Below are positions 1-9,550 of a DNA stretch of 64,000 nucleotides, in pieces (position 1 is the first letter of the stretch; each line of letters starts with the position of its first letter). The DNA lies in NCBI RefSeq assembly GCF_024628725.1, contig NZ_CP102409.1, positions 67,501 to 131,500 on the forward strand, read 5' to 3'. Source of the stretch: Ruegeria sp. YS9 (lineage in GTDB: Bacteria; Pseudomonadota; Alphaproteobacteria; Rhodobacterales; Rhodobacteraceae). The notes beneath the pieces are model-generated. The model did not search any database. It was not told the DNA's origin and saw nothing but the letters and a program-made list of their open reading frames with translations. The translations under genes and the position numbers were made by a program.

Positions 1-1491
<1,491 letters not shown>

Positions 1492-1630
1492 TGATCCAGT
1501 AACAGAAAGACAAATCAAAAACATACACACCTTGGACCAAGGATGGCTGTGTCGCGCCAAGCGACACTGTTGATTGACATAATAACCGTGCGGGAACGCG
1601 CATTCGCAAGCGAATACGCTGCCTCCCGCG

Positions 1631-1662
1631 CGTCGCCTTTTTGCAAAGCAAAAAGAGCGACG
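1631..1662 (+). other. Hairpin in the 23S-5S spacer, possible processing stem
   Basis: The spacer between 23S and 5S (1492-1676) holds an inverted repeat of about 13-14 bp: 'gtcgcctttttgc' and 'gcaaaaagagcgac' around a 3-base loop, with one bulge. It lies just before 5S, where RNase processing of the pre-rRNA would be expected. The processing role is inference from position. Confidence 0.4.
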
Positions 1663-1676
1663 GGGGCTTTTCCTCG

Positions 1677-1793
1677 GTTTGGTGGTCATAGCGCAAGTGA
1701 AACACCCGGTCCCATCCCGAACCCGGAAGTTAAGCACTGCCGCGCCAATGGTACTTGGGCTCAAGCCCCGGGAGAGTAGGTCACCGCCAAACC
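1677..1793 (+). rRNA. rrf: 5S ribosomal RNA
   Basis: About 117 nt. It has the closing stem 'gtttggtggtcatagcg' / 'taggtcaccgccaaac', the conserved 'cccggtcccatcccgaaccc' loop and 'gaagttaagc'. Its position 185 bp after 23S and before tRNA-fMet is the normal alphaproteobacterial rRNA operon order. Ends are accurate to a few bases. Confidence 0.96.
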
Positions 1794-1922
1794 TAGAAAA
1801 AGCCCACAATCAAAATTCTCTCTTACGATATCGAACTCATTCGACCCCGGCCTCAAGTAGCGTAAGCAACAGGCCGAAAAACGGTCTCAAGTAGCCGAAT
1901 AGGCGGTAGACCACCAAAGTGT

Positions 1923-1984
<62 letters not shown>

Positions 1985-1999
<15 letters not shown>

Positions 2000-2416
2000 A
2001 AAATAACAGCCAAATATCAAACTCTTAGCATCGAATAACGCGAGGCTTGCTGCGTCGAACCATCCGCGCGCAGGCATACCTACAAATTCAATATCCGCCG
2101 TTGCCCACATGTCGACATGAGCCGCCAAAGGCCGATATTCCGGAACACGTACTACGACCGGCGTGAATGCGCTTGTTCCAGCCCCACCTGCACATCCGAC
2201 ATCTACAACCGGAAACGCAATATATGTAGAAACGTCAAAATCGTCAGTGCCAAGTTCCGCAAGCAAAGATTGTGCGGCTTCTGGATCGGCGCAGCCTACA
2301 GCGTCAACAAAACTACGTACTTTATCGTTGATAATAGCCTCTCTGTCAGCAACCATTGCCATCGCATTTGATACGACCAATGCCATCGCTCCAGCGGATG
2401 CGATAAATTTCTTCAT
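1985..2416 (-). CDS. Small secreted protein of unknown function
   Basis: The 143-residue product begins with an apparent Sec signal peptide (MKKFIASAGAMALVVSNAMA, cleavage after AMA at 18-20), so export is likely. The mature part has no motif I recognise; it is acidic and contains a few cysteines. The ATG is preceded by 'gaagggcac', a weak ribosome site. The last codons (W-L-R-E-stop) are read from the antisense of the tRNA-fMet 3' end, so the natural C-terminus may have been lost when this gene came to rest against the tRNA. The surrounding DNA is visibly AT-richer than the rest of the window. It could be spurious, but the signal peptide argues for a real gene. Confidence 0.55.
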
Positions 2417-2829
2417 TCTGTGCCCTTCGTGGAGTTTTTGACCACTCCACTTTTATAAAGGCGAGTGTGGTCGTAAAGTGAGCCATTGTTCGTTTGCATT
2501 GCCCTGCGCTTCCGCCACTGCCCGGAGGAAATGGGATCCAATTGAAACAAGAGAAATTCTTCGCTTTCAGAAAGTGACCGCTCAATCGAAGCAGCGATGC
2601 CGATTGATGCCGATTGGGGATTCGATGTGCTGTGGCGTTTCGAGTCTGGTGGTTCGGTTGTTTCACGTTGGAACATGCCCCAGAAAAAATTCTCAAAATC
2701 TGGCCCATGATCCGGTTATGTTGGCGTCTTTTGCCGTGATTTCAACGGGTTCAGCAATTTTTCAGAGAGGGGCGCAAATCAGATATTTCGCCTTGTATTC
2801 CCGTCGCTTGCAAGGATATACCCGTCGGC
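2417..2829. other. 413-bp stretch without a recognisable gene
   Basis: This stretch lies between the small secreted protein gene and tRNA-Ser. It is AT-richer than the window average and holds only short frames with no recognisable motif. A short direct repeat 'gatgccgattg' occurs around 2597-2618. A promoter for the minus-strand gene at 2416 is expected at its left end ('tataaaa' at about 2451-2457 read on the minus strand). I see no RNA gene here. Confidence 0.5.
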
Positions 2830-2919
2830 GGAGACGTGGCCGAGTGGTCGAAGGCGCTCCCCTGCTAAGGGAGTAGGCGGGAAACCGTCTCGAGGGTTCG
2901 AATCCCTTCGTCTCCGCCA
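2830..2919 (+). tRNA. tRNA-Ser (GCT)
   Basis: 90 nt, a class II tRNA with a long variable arm. The acceptor stem is 'ggagacg' / 'cgtctcc'. The anticodon loop 'cctgctaag' gives GCT, reading AGC and AGU. The T arm 'ggttcgaatcc' is canonical, followed by G73 and an encoded CCA. Confidence 0.97.
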
Positions 2920-3183
2920 TCCAATTTTCTTTATCTTTCTGTCCGGTGGGATGCGGCTCGAAGATGGCTGGGCCCCAGATATCCTGTTTTGCATTGGATT
3001 CTGCAATTTCTCGACAGATCGGAAAGCAGCGGCGGGGCTTGGTGTCCAGCGCGATCTAAGCCCTTTCTATGCTGGGTATTCTCAATGTGTTGCAGAACAG
3101 GGCAAAAAGCCGGCCGGAATGACCGGTCACGATCCGGTAACGGAGTCGTGCGAATCGTTGTTTCCGTCGATCGGGAGAGCAAC

Positions 3184-5166
3184 ATGCCGCAACATATCGT
3201 TCCGTCTGAACCCTGGCAGGACCTGGAAAAGCCCAATCGCGGATTGAACCGGGATCAGTGTCATTTGAACGCGCCGATTGGTGCCCGAGACAGGGCGGCC
3301 GAAGAACATAACGGCGAAGCAGACCTGTTTGCCGGGACTTGGCCCACGAGCTTTTCTAAGGGCTTGCGGCATGACGAAAACGGCATTGTCGACGCGCAGG
3401 TTTATACCGAATTTCTGGAAGAAGTGGCTGACCCTACCTGCACCGACAATCAAGGAAACAGGCTGACGCTGTTTGACACGCCAGCCTATTCCGGGCCCTT
3501 CCGCACCGCGCCATCAGAGGGTGGTGAATTTAGATGGCGTGCGTGGGAAGGGCCTATCCTGGGTCATCGGTTGGGGTTCAATGGTTTGGACGCCGGCGGT
3601 TTGGGTATTGCCCCGGCGCCCAGGCTTGGGTCAGATGAATTGGCGGCAGAGATGGCCGAACTCTATGCGATGGCCTGTCTGCGGGATGTGCCCTTCGAAA
3701 CCATTCGGGATGGTGCCGAAGGAACCGACAAGGTACTTGGCGCCCTTGGCCGGTTGGAGTGGTTCCGCAAAGACGGTTGCCCAAAGGATGCCAGTGGCGC
3801 CGCGATCGGGAAAGTACCGGCAGCGCGCCGGGTTCGAGATGGCGAAGGTCTGTCTTCCCGAACCTTGTTCCGCGGCTCGAGCCTAGGCTGTTCGGACGGG
3901 CCCTACGTGTCGCAGTTCCTTTTGCAGGGGTACGACCCGCTGCCCTCGGGCGCGGCGCATGTGCAAGGGCGGTGGTTGGCAAAAACTACAGAATCAAAGG
4001 CAATGCCATTTGGTGCATTGCGGCTTGACCAAAGGGTTGCTCCTCAGGCTGTTGGCGTGGACTATTTGCGGGACTGGGCCGAGTGGCTGGACGTTCAGAA
4101 CGGGGCAGACGCGACCGGTGAACAAGCCTTTGAGACCTGTGGCCCGAAATTTGTCGAAACACCTCGTGACCTTGCTGCCTATGTGCATTTCGACACGGTC
4201 TATCAGGCTTTCTTCAATGCCTGCCTGTTGATGTTGGGCCGAGGTATTCAAGCAGATGACGGTCTGCCCGAAGTCTGGAATTCCCGTGCGGAGGATGGCG
4301 GGGCCCATTGGGGCGGATCGCACGCGCTTTCAATGCTGGCGGAAACCGCGACCAGGGCAATGCGGGCCGTGCGACGCCAGACCTTTCAGGTGCACAACCG
4401 TGCCCGCCCTGAAAAGCTGGGCAGTATTGCAGCTCTGGTGGCGAATGGCCACGGTGCGGTGCTTGGGGCAGCGGAACCGTTTGCCGCAGCCCATCTTGAG
4501 AAATTGGAAAGCGCCGCCTGCGAAGACTTCAGTCTGATGGACGCCATTGCCGCCGCGCCAGCCACCAGGCGGTTCGCGCACAGCGCGGTTTCTCATAACG
4601 GGCTGCCGCGGATCGATCGCAACCTGCTGTTGCCTGTTGCCTATCCCGAGGGCTCGCCAATGCAGCCGTCCTACGGGGCGGCTCATGGGGCAGTTGCCGG
4701 TGCATGCGCGACGCTGCTCAAGGCGTTCTTCAGGACACATGCGCCGGACGGGTCCCGGGTAACTTTGGCAGAGGCGGGTATGCCGCGCGTCTTTGTTCCG
4801 GCTCCGGGTGGAAGGACACTGGTTGAGTCCGTGCGACCAGAGGATAGCGCGGCAAAGCTGACGCTGAATGGCGAGCTGAACAAGTTGGCTGCGAATATCG
4901 CGATCGGGCGCAATTTTGCAGGGGTACATTTCTACAGCGACTATTTCGACAGTATCCGAATGGGTGAACGCGTTGCAGTGGGCATTCTGGCGGAACAGAT
5001 GGCGAATCTCCGGGTTGCCGCGAAAATGTCGCTCGAAACGTTTGATGGAGATCGCCTCAACATCCTTGGCGGTCGTTCTTGCGGTAGTGAAATCCACATT
5101 GTGAACAGTACGCCCGAATTGTGGTGGACCCGTCATTTACCTGAACAGGCGGGGTGGGCAGGATGA
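3184..5166 (+). CDS. Vanadium-dependent haloperoxidase-like protein (PAP2 fold), substituted active site
   Basis: The 660-residue protein resembles algal and bacterial vanadium bromoperoxidases over its C-terminal half. Block 1 'QTFQVHNRARPE' ends in the conserved Arg-Pro (R408). Block 2 'EGSPMQPSYGAAHGAVAGA' has the conserved His (H501). Block 3 'GRNFAGVHFYSD' has R576 and the vanadate-coordinating H582. Compared with the family motifs as I know them, the block 1 Lys is Thr400, the acid-base His of block 2 is Gln494, and the Ser-Gly before His501 are Ala-Ala. Haloperoxidase chemistry is therefore not assured; a phosphatase-like or altered activity is possible. The ATG at 3184 is chosen because 'gggagag' precedes it; upstream in-frame codons look non-coding. 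No signal peptide is seen. The stop is 8 bp before the next gene, so the two are probably co-transcribed. Confidence 0.8.
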   Translation: MPQHIVPSEPWQDLEKPNRGLNRDQCHLNAPIGARDRAAEEHNGEADLFAGTWPTSFSKGLRHDENGIVDAQVYTEFLEEVADPTCTDNQGNRLTLFDTPAYSGPFRTAPSEGGEFRWRAWEGPILGHRLGFNGLDAGGLGIAPAPRLGSDELAAEMAELYAMACLRDVPFETIRDGAEGTDKVLGALGRLEWFRKDGCPKDASGAAIGKVPAARRVRDGEGLSSRTLFRGSSLGCSDGPYVSQFLLQGYDPLPSGAAHVQGRWLAKTTESKAMPFGALRLDQRVAPQAVGVDYLRDWAEWLDVQNGADATGEQAFETCGPKFVETPRDLAAYVHFDTVYQAFFNACLLMLGRGIQADDGLPEVWNSRAEDGGAHWGGSHALSMLAETATRAMRAVRRQTFQVHNRARPEKLGSIAALVANGHGAVLGAAEPFAAAHLEKLESAACEDFSLMDAIAAAPATRRFAHSAVSHNGLPRIDRNLLLPVAYPEGSPMQPSYGAAHGAVAGACATLLKAFFRTHAPDGSRVTLAEAGMPRVFVPAPGGRTLVESVRPEDSAAKLTLNGELNKLAANIAIGRNFAGVHFYSDYFDSIRMGERVAVGILAEQMANLRVAAKMSLETFDGDRLNILGGRSCGSEIHIVNSTPELWWTRHLPEQAGWAG

Positions 5167-5173
5167 AGGTATC

Positions 5174-6562
5174 GTGCCCCGTGACAGGTCGATTTTCATG
5201 ATGCTTCCTTGTTCGTCACCTTCGGCGATCGCCCCGTCGGAATTGAAACCCTGCGGGCATCGACCGCTGACTTTCCATTCCAGTGTCTCTGAAACCCAAC
5301 GGTGTTCTTTGATGTCTGTATTCCAATCGCCGGGACTTGCTGATCAAGGCGTGAACGAAGCCACCCGATCAGCGTGGAATTCAAGCATTCAGAACATATT
5401 TGACGTGCAAGGCGTCAGCCCGTTTCTGGTCATGGATCCACGTGACATCGAGGCGGGCCAGCCTTCGAATGGGTTCAGATGGCGCGCCGATCCCCGGGAA
5501 CCGCGGGACTGTCTGGGTGATGAGCTGGCGGCGCGCGTGTCTGACCACGGCTGGCCCGGCAGGGTTGAGCTGCACAATGAATATCTTGAATACACGTTGG
5601 TAATGCGACCCGATACCGGTGGCAGACTGCGCCCGAAGCGTTTTATGGCCACTACCGAGTTTGCGGAGTGGTGGCAGTTCATGGCGGTGTTCGATCTCGA
5701 TCACTTCCTGTCGGTGGTCGCGTCGGTGACCGGGCGCTTCTACTCCTGCAAGGACCTGTTTGAAGTCTCACGGTCGGATTGGACGTCGATGGATGTTTCC
5801 GAGCGCGCGGCCCGCTTTCACAAAAGGCTGGTGGGTACGGATCACGCGCATGCGCCGGAACATCCGTTGAATATCCAGCATGCCCTGTTTCTGGCCAAGG
5901 GTACGAACCGTTTGACCGATCTGATCCAGACCATGCATTTTTCTTCCTTCCCGTATCTCGTGAAGGACGGCGAGAGCAGGCGGCGCGCCCGGCTTGAAGA
6001 AGTTCTTGATTTCGCGAACCGGCAGGATCAGTACAGCGGGCATGCAGGGGTCCGCCTGGTGAGCGATACGTTTGAACTGGCTGCGGGGAGGAAATGTGGC
6101 AAGTCTCCTGCGGGCCAGGCGATGGCATTCTCTGATCCGCTTGGGCTGTATATTCGGGCATTCCATACATCACAACTGTTTGTGGGTGCGGGCAGGGTGC
6201 CTCGGGGCTGGGTCCGGTTCAGGCGCGGCGCGCCAGGAATGCACATGCGCCTTGAGTTCGGGCCTGCCGACGACGATCCCCGGTTTCTGGATGATATCAC
6301 GCTGGGAACAGGCCCATCGGCGCGCCCGGTCTCGGGCTATACCCTTGCCAGCCTGATCGAGGTCGGCCCCATGATCACAGTTGCCGCCAGGCCACGCGTG
6401 ATCACCCGTGTCGAATTTGTTGAAATTCCGCGTGTTGATCCAGGGCGGGTTGTCCGCAGCTTGCCCGAGACCGAACGTTGCAGGCATCTTCTGGAATTCG
6501 CGGACCGTTGCAAGGCAGAGACCAACGGCAACATGACGCGCTGTCGTGGAGACGGATCCTGA
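5174..6562 (+). CDS. Protein of unknown function paired with the haloperoxidase-like gene
   Basis: Up to 462 residues, with no family I recognise. No transmembrane segment or signal peptide is visible, so it is probably cytoplasmic. Conserved-looking stretches are 'VELHNEYLEYTLV' about one third in, 'TEFAEWWQFM', and near the C-terminus 'DPLGLYIRAFHTSQLFVGAG' followed by 'GMHMRLEFGP'. The clustering of His, Glu, Trp and Tyr would suit a metal or haem enzyme, but that is speculation. It starts at GTG 5174 with 'gaagg' 4 bp upstream, directly after the haloperoxidase-like gene. The first 46 residues look low in content, so ATG 5312 is a possible alternative start. It ends 7 bp from the convergent YcaO gene. 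Confidence 0.6.
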   Translation: MPRDRSIFMMLPCSSPSAIAPSELKPCGHRPLTFHSSVSETQRCSLMSVFQSPGLADQGVNEATRSAWNSSIQNIFDVQGVSPFLVMDPRDIEAGQPSNGFRWRADPREPRDCLGDELAARVSDHGWPGRVELHNEYLEYTLVMRPDTGGRLRPKRFMATTEFAEWWQFMAVFDLDHFLSVVASVTGRFYSCKDLFEVSRSDWTSMDVSERAARFHKRLVGTDHAHAPEHPLNIQHALFLAKGTNRLTDLIQTMHFSSFPYLVKDGESRRRARLEEVLDFANRQDQYSGHAGVRLVSDTFELAAGRKCGKSPAGQAMAFSDPLGLYIRAFHTSQLFVGAGRVPRGWVRFRRGAPGMHMRLEFGPADDDPRFLDDITLGTGPSARPVSGYTLASLIEVGPMITVAARPRVITRVEFVEIPRVDPGRVVRSLPETERCRHLLEFADRCKAETNGNMTRCRGDGS

Positions 6563-6569
6563 CAGGTGC

Positions 6570-7511
6570 TCAGACTGGCACGGATTTGACCACCGGCAGG
6601 GGAATTTCAGGTGCCGTCATGTCAAAAACCGCAACCGGACGACCGAGAGCGCGGCTTGCGGCCGTCAATACAGTCGTCAGCGACGGGTTCGGGCTGTCCC
6701 ACGCCTGCGTGTCGAACACCCGCGTCGGAGCGACAGGCCGGTCATTTTGCGCGCCGCGATAAAGCCGGAACAAGCGCGCCTGTTCGGCATCCATGCCGTG
6801 ATCCGTCACACCGTTGTGTTCAAGCATCACCATGTTGCGCCAGGACACCACCGCCTCGGACGCTGCGTGCCAGACGCCCTGCGCCAGATCTGCGGAAAGC
6901 GCCGATCCATAGGTCGGCCTGCCGCCATCCGCATCTGCGCAGACCGCGCGCAGCAGAAGGCCGATGCCCGGAACTTCGAGGATGTGAAGGCTCAGTTGCC
7001 GCAGGTGAACATTCAGCCACTGCGTCAAATCGTGGGGCAGTGCAGTCTCCGGCGCCAGGTGGTCAAACCCCTGCGATCCAAGAGCGTGTTCCAAACACTC
7101 CATCGCCGCCCAAAGGGCGGCGGCTTCGTGTGTCGGGCCGGCTGCGGCACCTTTTGAAGTGACCTTTCCGTCACTGCCCGGAACACCCAGTGCAAGCGCG
7201 TCGTTTGGCATCACATGGGATGCGCCATCCGACGCGATCAGGCTTTCGCGGGTTCGTGGTGCTTCGGCACTGTATTGCAAGGCATAGCGCTCAATCGCCT
7301 CAAACCCGGCCAGCCGCGCCGCCTCCTCCGCCGTGCGGCCTGTGCCGAAAGACACGCGATGGTCCATCCCGCCTTTGGGGGGCAGAGTCCCGTTGCGCAG
7401 CTCGATCAAGCGAAAAGCCGCGTGGATCGGCGCACCCATGGGGAATTCGGCAAACGAGGGTTCGGAAACTAGCCGAGCAGTTTCAGCGCGTTCAATCAAC
7501 GTGTCGGGCAT
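6570..7511 (-). CDS. YcaO-domain protein (azoline/thioamide-type peptide-backbone cyclodehydratase family)
   Basis: The 313-residue protein has the three helix signatures of YcaO ATP-binding domains: 'EEAARLAGFEAIERYAL', then 'THEAAALWAAMECLEHAL', then 'SADLAQGVWHAASEAV'. YcaO proteins activate peptide-backbone amides with ATP, turning Cys/Ser/Thr into azolines or forming thioamides or amidines. The chain stops soon after 'AVFDMTAPEIPLP', with the end 'VVKSVPV', earlier than in typical cyclodehydratases. No E1-like partner, TfuA or dehydrogenase gene is adjacent. ATG 7511 is preferred; the ATG at 7595 would overlap the divergent peptide gene. It sits back to back with the candidate precursor gene (68 bp apart), the natural substrate candidate. 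Family call strong; exact chemistry unknown. Confidence 0.82.
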   Translation of the reverse strand: MPDTLIERAETARLVSEPSFAEFPMGAPIHAAFRLIELRNGTLPPKGGMDHRVSFGTGRTAEEAARLAGFEAIERYALQYSAEAPRTRESLIASDGASHVMPNDALALGVPGSDGKVTSKGAAAGPTHEAAALWAAMECLEHALGSQGFDHLAPETALPHDLTQWLNVHLRQLSLHILEVPGIGLLLRAVCADADGGRPTYGSALSADLAQGVWHAASEAVVSWRNMVMLEHNGVTDHGMDAEQARLFRLYRGAQNDRPVAPTRVFDTQAWDSPNPSLTTVLTAASRALGRPVAVFDMTAPEIPLPVVKSVPV

Positions 7512-7579
7512 TTTCGTTTCCGGATAAGCATGTAACGCGGTATACAAGTGGGCATTGTTGTTTGAGAAGGAGATTTTAC
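7512..7579. promoter_or_regulatory. Divergent promoter region between the YcaO gene and the peptide gene
   Basis: This is 68 bp separating opposite-strand starts. It contains 'cggtatac' (the core 'gtatac' is a 6-bp palindrome) and, at 7567-7572, the strong ribosome site 'aaggag' 7 bp before the peptide ATG. Regulatory sequences for both genes must lie in or next to this interval. No specific operator can be named. Confidence 0.45.
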
Positions 7580-7891
7580 ATGGCTCGTTTGACAATCAAC
7601 CCGAACTATTCGTTGAAAGACTTGGGGTGCGAAGTTCTGAATGCCGCGCGCGGCCGTGCGCTTGGGTCGCAAGACGATCAGGACGCGGCGGAACGCAAGA
7701 TTCAAGAAATCCTTGCGGACAGTGGCAACCCAGAGGTCAGGTTTGTCTATGATACCAAGGATCTGGTTCATATCGTTGTTCCGGACCTGAGTGACAAAAA
7801 GCCGGATCCGAACCCCGATCACGAGTCATGGTGCTGCAAACTGGCCTATGAAGCGATGGGCGGTATCGTCATATTTGGATGCAGCGGTTAA
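7580..7891 (+). CDS. Candidate RiPP precursor peptide with nitrile-hydratase-like leader
   Basis: 103 residues. The N-terminal part contains 'IQEILADSGNPEVRFVYDT' then 'DLVHIVVPDL' (about 41-70). This matches the look of NHLP leader peptides (an alpha-helical stretch, then a 'vevrvvedt...lhlvlP' strand). A Pro/Asp linker (SDKKPDPNPDHE, 71-82) follows, then a short tail with 'CCKLAYEAMGGIVIFGC' (85-101) ending in Ser-Gly. The tail has three Cys, two Ser and three Gly, suitable for heterocyclisation or thioether chemistry. 'aaggag' with 7-bp spacing makes expression likely. The gene is divergent from the YcaO gene and 32 bp upstream of the regulator. The precursor role is inference from leader form, tail composition and context. 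Not a known named peptide. Confidence 0.72.
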   Translation: MARLTINPNYSLKDLGCEVLNAARGRALGSQDDQDAAERKIQEILADSGNPEVRFVYDTKDLVHIVVPDLSDKKPDPNPDHESWCCKLAYEAMGGIVIFGCSG

Positions 7892-7923
7892 CGACAACCC
7901 CCGAACGTTTTTGAGGGCCGTTA

Positions 7924-9543
7924 GTGACTGAGGCAAAAACCAAGGTTTTTTTGACCGGACCGTTTCAGATTATCCATGACGACGGTCAGGATGTGACGCC
8001 TCGGGGCACCAAAGCGAAAGCTCTTCTTGCTTTGGTGCTTCTGTCGAAAAACGCGATACGCAGCAGGGCTTGGTTGCAGGACAAGCTCTGGAGCGAGAGT
8101 TCGCCCGCACAAGGCGCGGCGTCGTTGCGCAAAGAGTTGAGCGTACTCAGCAAACACTTTTCCAAGCACAAACTTGATGTTCTTGAAGTCACCCGTGAAA
8201 CGGTGTCGATCAATCTGGCAGCAGTCGAGGTTGATCTGTTTGACGAGCAACTCAGTTCCGACCGCGCTGAGTTGCTGGAGGGGTTGGACGTTGCCGACCC
8301 CGAGTTCGAGGCATGGCTGACGGTTGAGCGGCAGGCTTATTGGGACATCGATACAGACTCAGACGGTCCGGTTCTGGCGGGCCGCGGTTTGCCGGTGCAT
8401 TGGGGGCGTTTGCGTCCAGCGGTTGTGGTTGAGCCTTTTGAAGTTGTCGGGGAAACGCCGGATATCAGCATCGCTGCTTCCTCCATACGAGACGAACTCA
8501 TGTTTCTTCTGGGCACAATGTCCGACGTGATCGAACTGCGTGACGCGCGCAGGCAGGAAGGCCCGGTTGAAGGCTATGTTCTCAGCGGCAGCGTGGTCGG
8601 CGCAGAAGGCCTGCGGGTGGCCGCTCAATTGACGTCAACCGCGGATCAGGTGTGCCTGTGGACACAGCGGTTCCGCTTTCGCGCAAAGGAAACATTCGAC
8701 GCGGTCGAAGAAATCGCCATGAAGGTCGTCGAAGCGCTCCAACTGCGATTGCGCGACGGGTATTGGTCTGAAATCTGGTCAGGCCGTGCCACTTCGACCG
8801 AGGCCTGGTCTGCGTTCCAGAAAGCGCGCATATTGGAAAGTCAGGCAACAGAAGACGGGTTGCAGGATGCCATCCGTCAATACCGCGCCTGTCTGGAGTT
8901 TGACCCGGGATACCTGCCGGCCCGTGTGGCGATCGGTTTCTGTCATTTGGACATGATCCGCCTGGGTATGGATGCAAACCCGGCCGAGACGCTGGCGATG
9001 GTCGAGGCCGAATGCAAGAAACTGCGCAATCTGAACCCAACGGACCCGTATTGCTCGGCCCTCCATGCCTTCACCCACAGTGTTGCCGGCAACACGTCAG
9101 AGGCTTGCAGCTTGATGCTTGCCGTCGTGGAACGTTTCAGCGGAAGCCCGGAATTGTTGGGATATTATGGTATCCTTTTGGTGTATGATGACCGGGCCGA
9201 AGAAGGCGTTTCAGTCTGCAAGAAAGCGCTGGCGTTGACGCCGCATCCCCCTATTTGGATCGAAGCAAATCTGGCAATCGCAATGATGATGACCGGGGAC
9301 AAGGCCGCGTGGCAGCATGCCCATAACGTGTTGCGGGTTGACCCCGGGCGCGTTCGTCCCAGGGTCGTACTGTGCATGCTGTCCGCCGCCGCCGGGAACC
9401 ATTCCCTGGCGCGTCGACATGCCCGACAGATTCTGGAATTGCAGCCGGGCTTTACGGCGGAACGCTGGGCCTGGCCCGGCTGCTTCAAGAACAGGCGACA
9501 CTACGAAAAAGGCGTGCGGCTGTTGTCGGCGGCTGGTCTGTGA
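7924..9543 (+). CDS. SARP-like winged-helix transcriptional activator with TPR repeats
   Basis: 539 residues. Residues about 7-90 form an OmpR/SARP-type winged helix: 'FLTGPFQI', 'KAKALLALVLLS', 'RAWLQDKLW' and 'GAASLRKELSVL' match the pattern of SARP DNA-binding domains. A middle domain (about 165-270) resembles the TolB/FlgO-like segment seen in adenylate-cyclase-associated regulators. The C-terminal half is helical repeats of TPR type ('AIRQYRACLEFDPGYLPAR', 'CKKALALTPH'). The GTG start is preceded by 'gaggg' at 7 bp. It lies 32 bp after the candidate precursor gene and is probably co-transcribed with it, so it likely controls the peptide locus. Target and ligand are unknown. Confidence 0.75.
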   Translation: MTEAKTKVFLTGPFQIIHDDGQDVTPRGTKAKALLALVLLSKNAIRSRAWLQDKLWSESSPAQGAASLRKELSVLSKHFSKHKLDVLEVTRETVSINLAAVEVDLFDEQLSSDRAELLEGLDVADPEFEAWLTVERQAYWDIDTDSDGPVLAGRGLPVHWGRLRPAVVVEPFEVVGETPDISIAASSIRDELMFLLGTMSDVIELRDARRQEGPVEGYVLSGSVVGAEGLRVAAQLTSTADQVCLWTQRFRFRAKETFDAVEEIAMKVVEALQLRLRDGYWSEIWSGRATSTEAWSAFQKARILESQATEDGLQDAIRQYRACLEFDPGYLPARVAIGFCHLDMIRLGMDANPAETLAMVEAECKKLRNLNPTDPYCSALHAFTHSVAGNTSEACSLMLAVVERFSGSPELLGYYGILLVYDDRAEEGVSVCKKALALTPHPPIWIEANLAIAMMMTGDKAAWQHAHNVLRVDPGRVRPRVVLCMLSAAAGNHSLARRHARQILELQPGFTAERWAWPGCFKNRRHYEKGVRLLSAAGL

Positions 9544-9550
9544 CGGGTCG

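Noticed and set aside
2478..2876. Plus-strand frame ending in Arg-rich sequence before tRNA-Ser
   Set aside because: Its end is tRNA-Ser sequence and the rest shows no motif or ribosome site.
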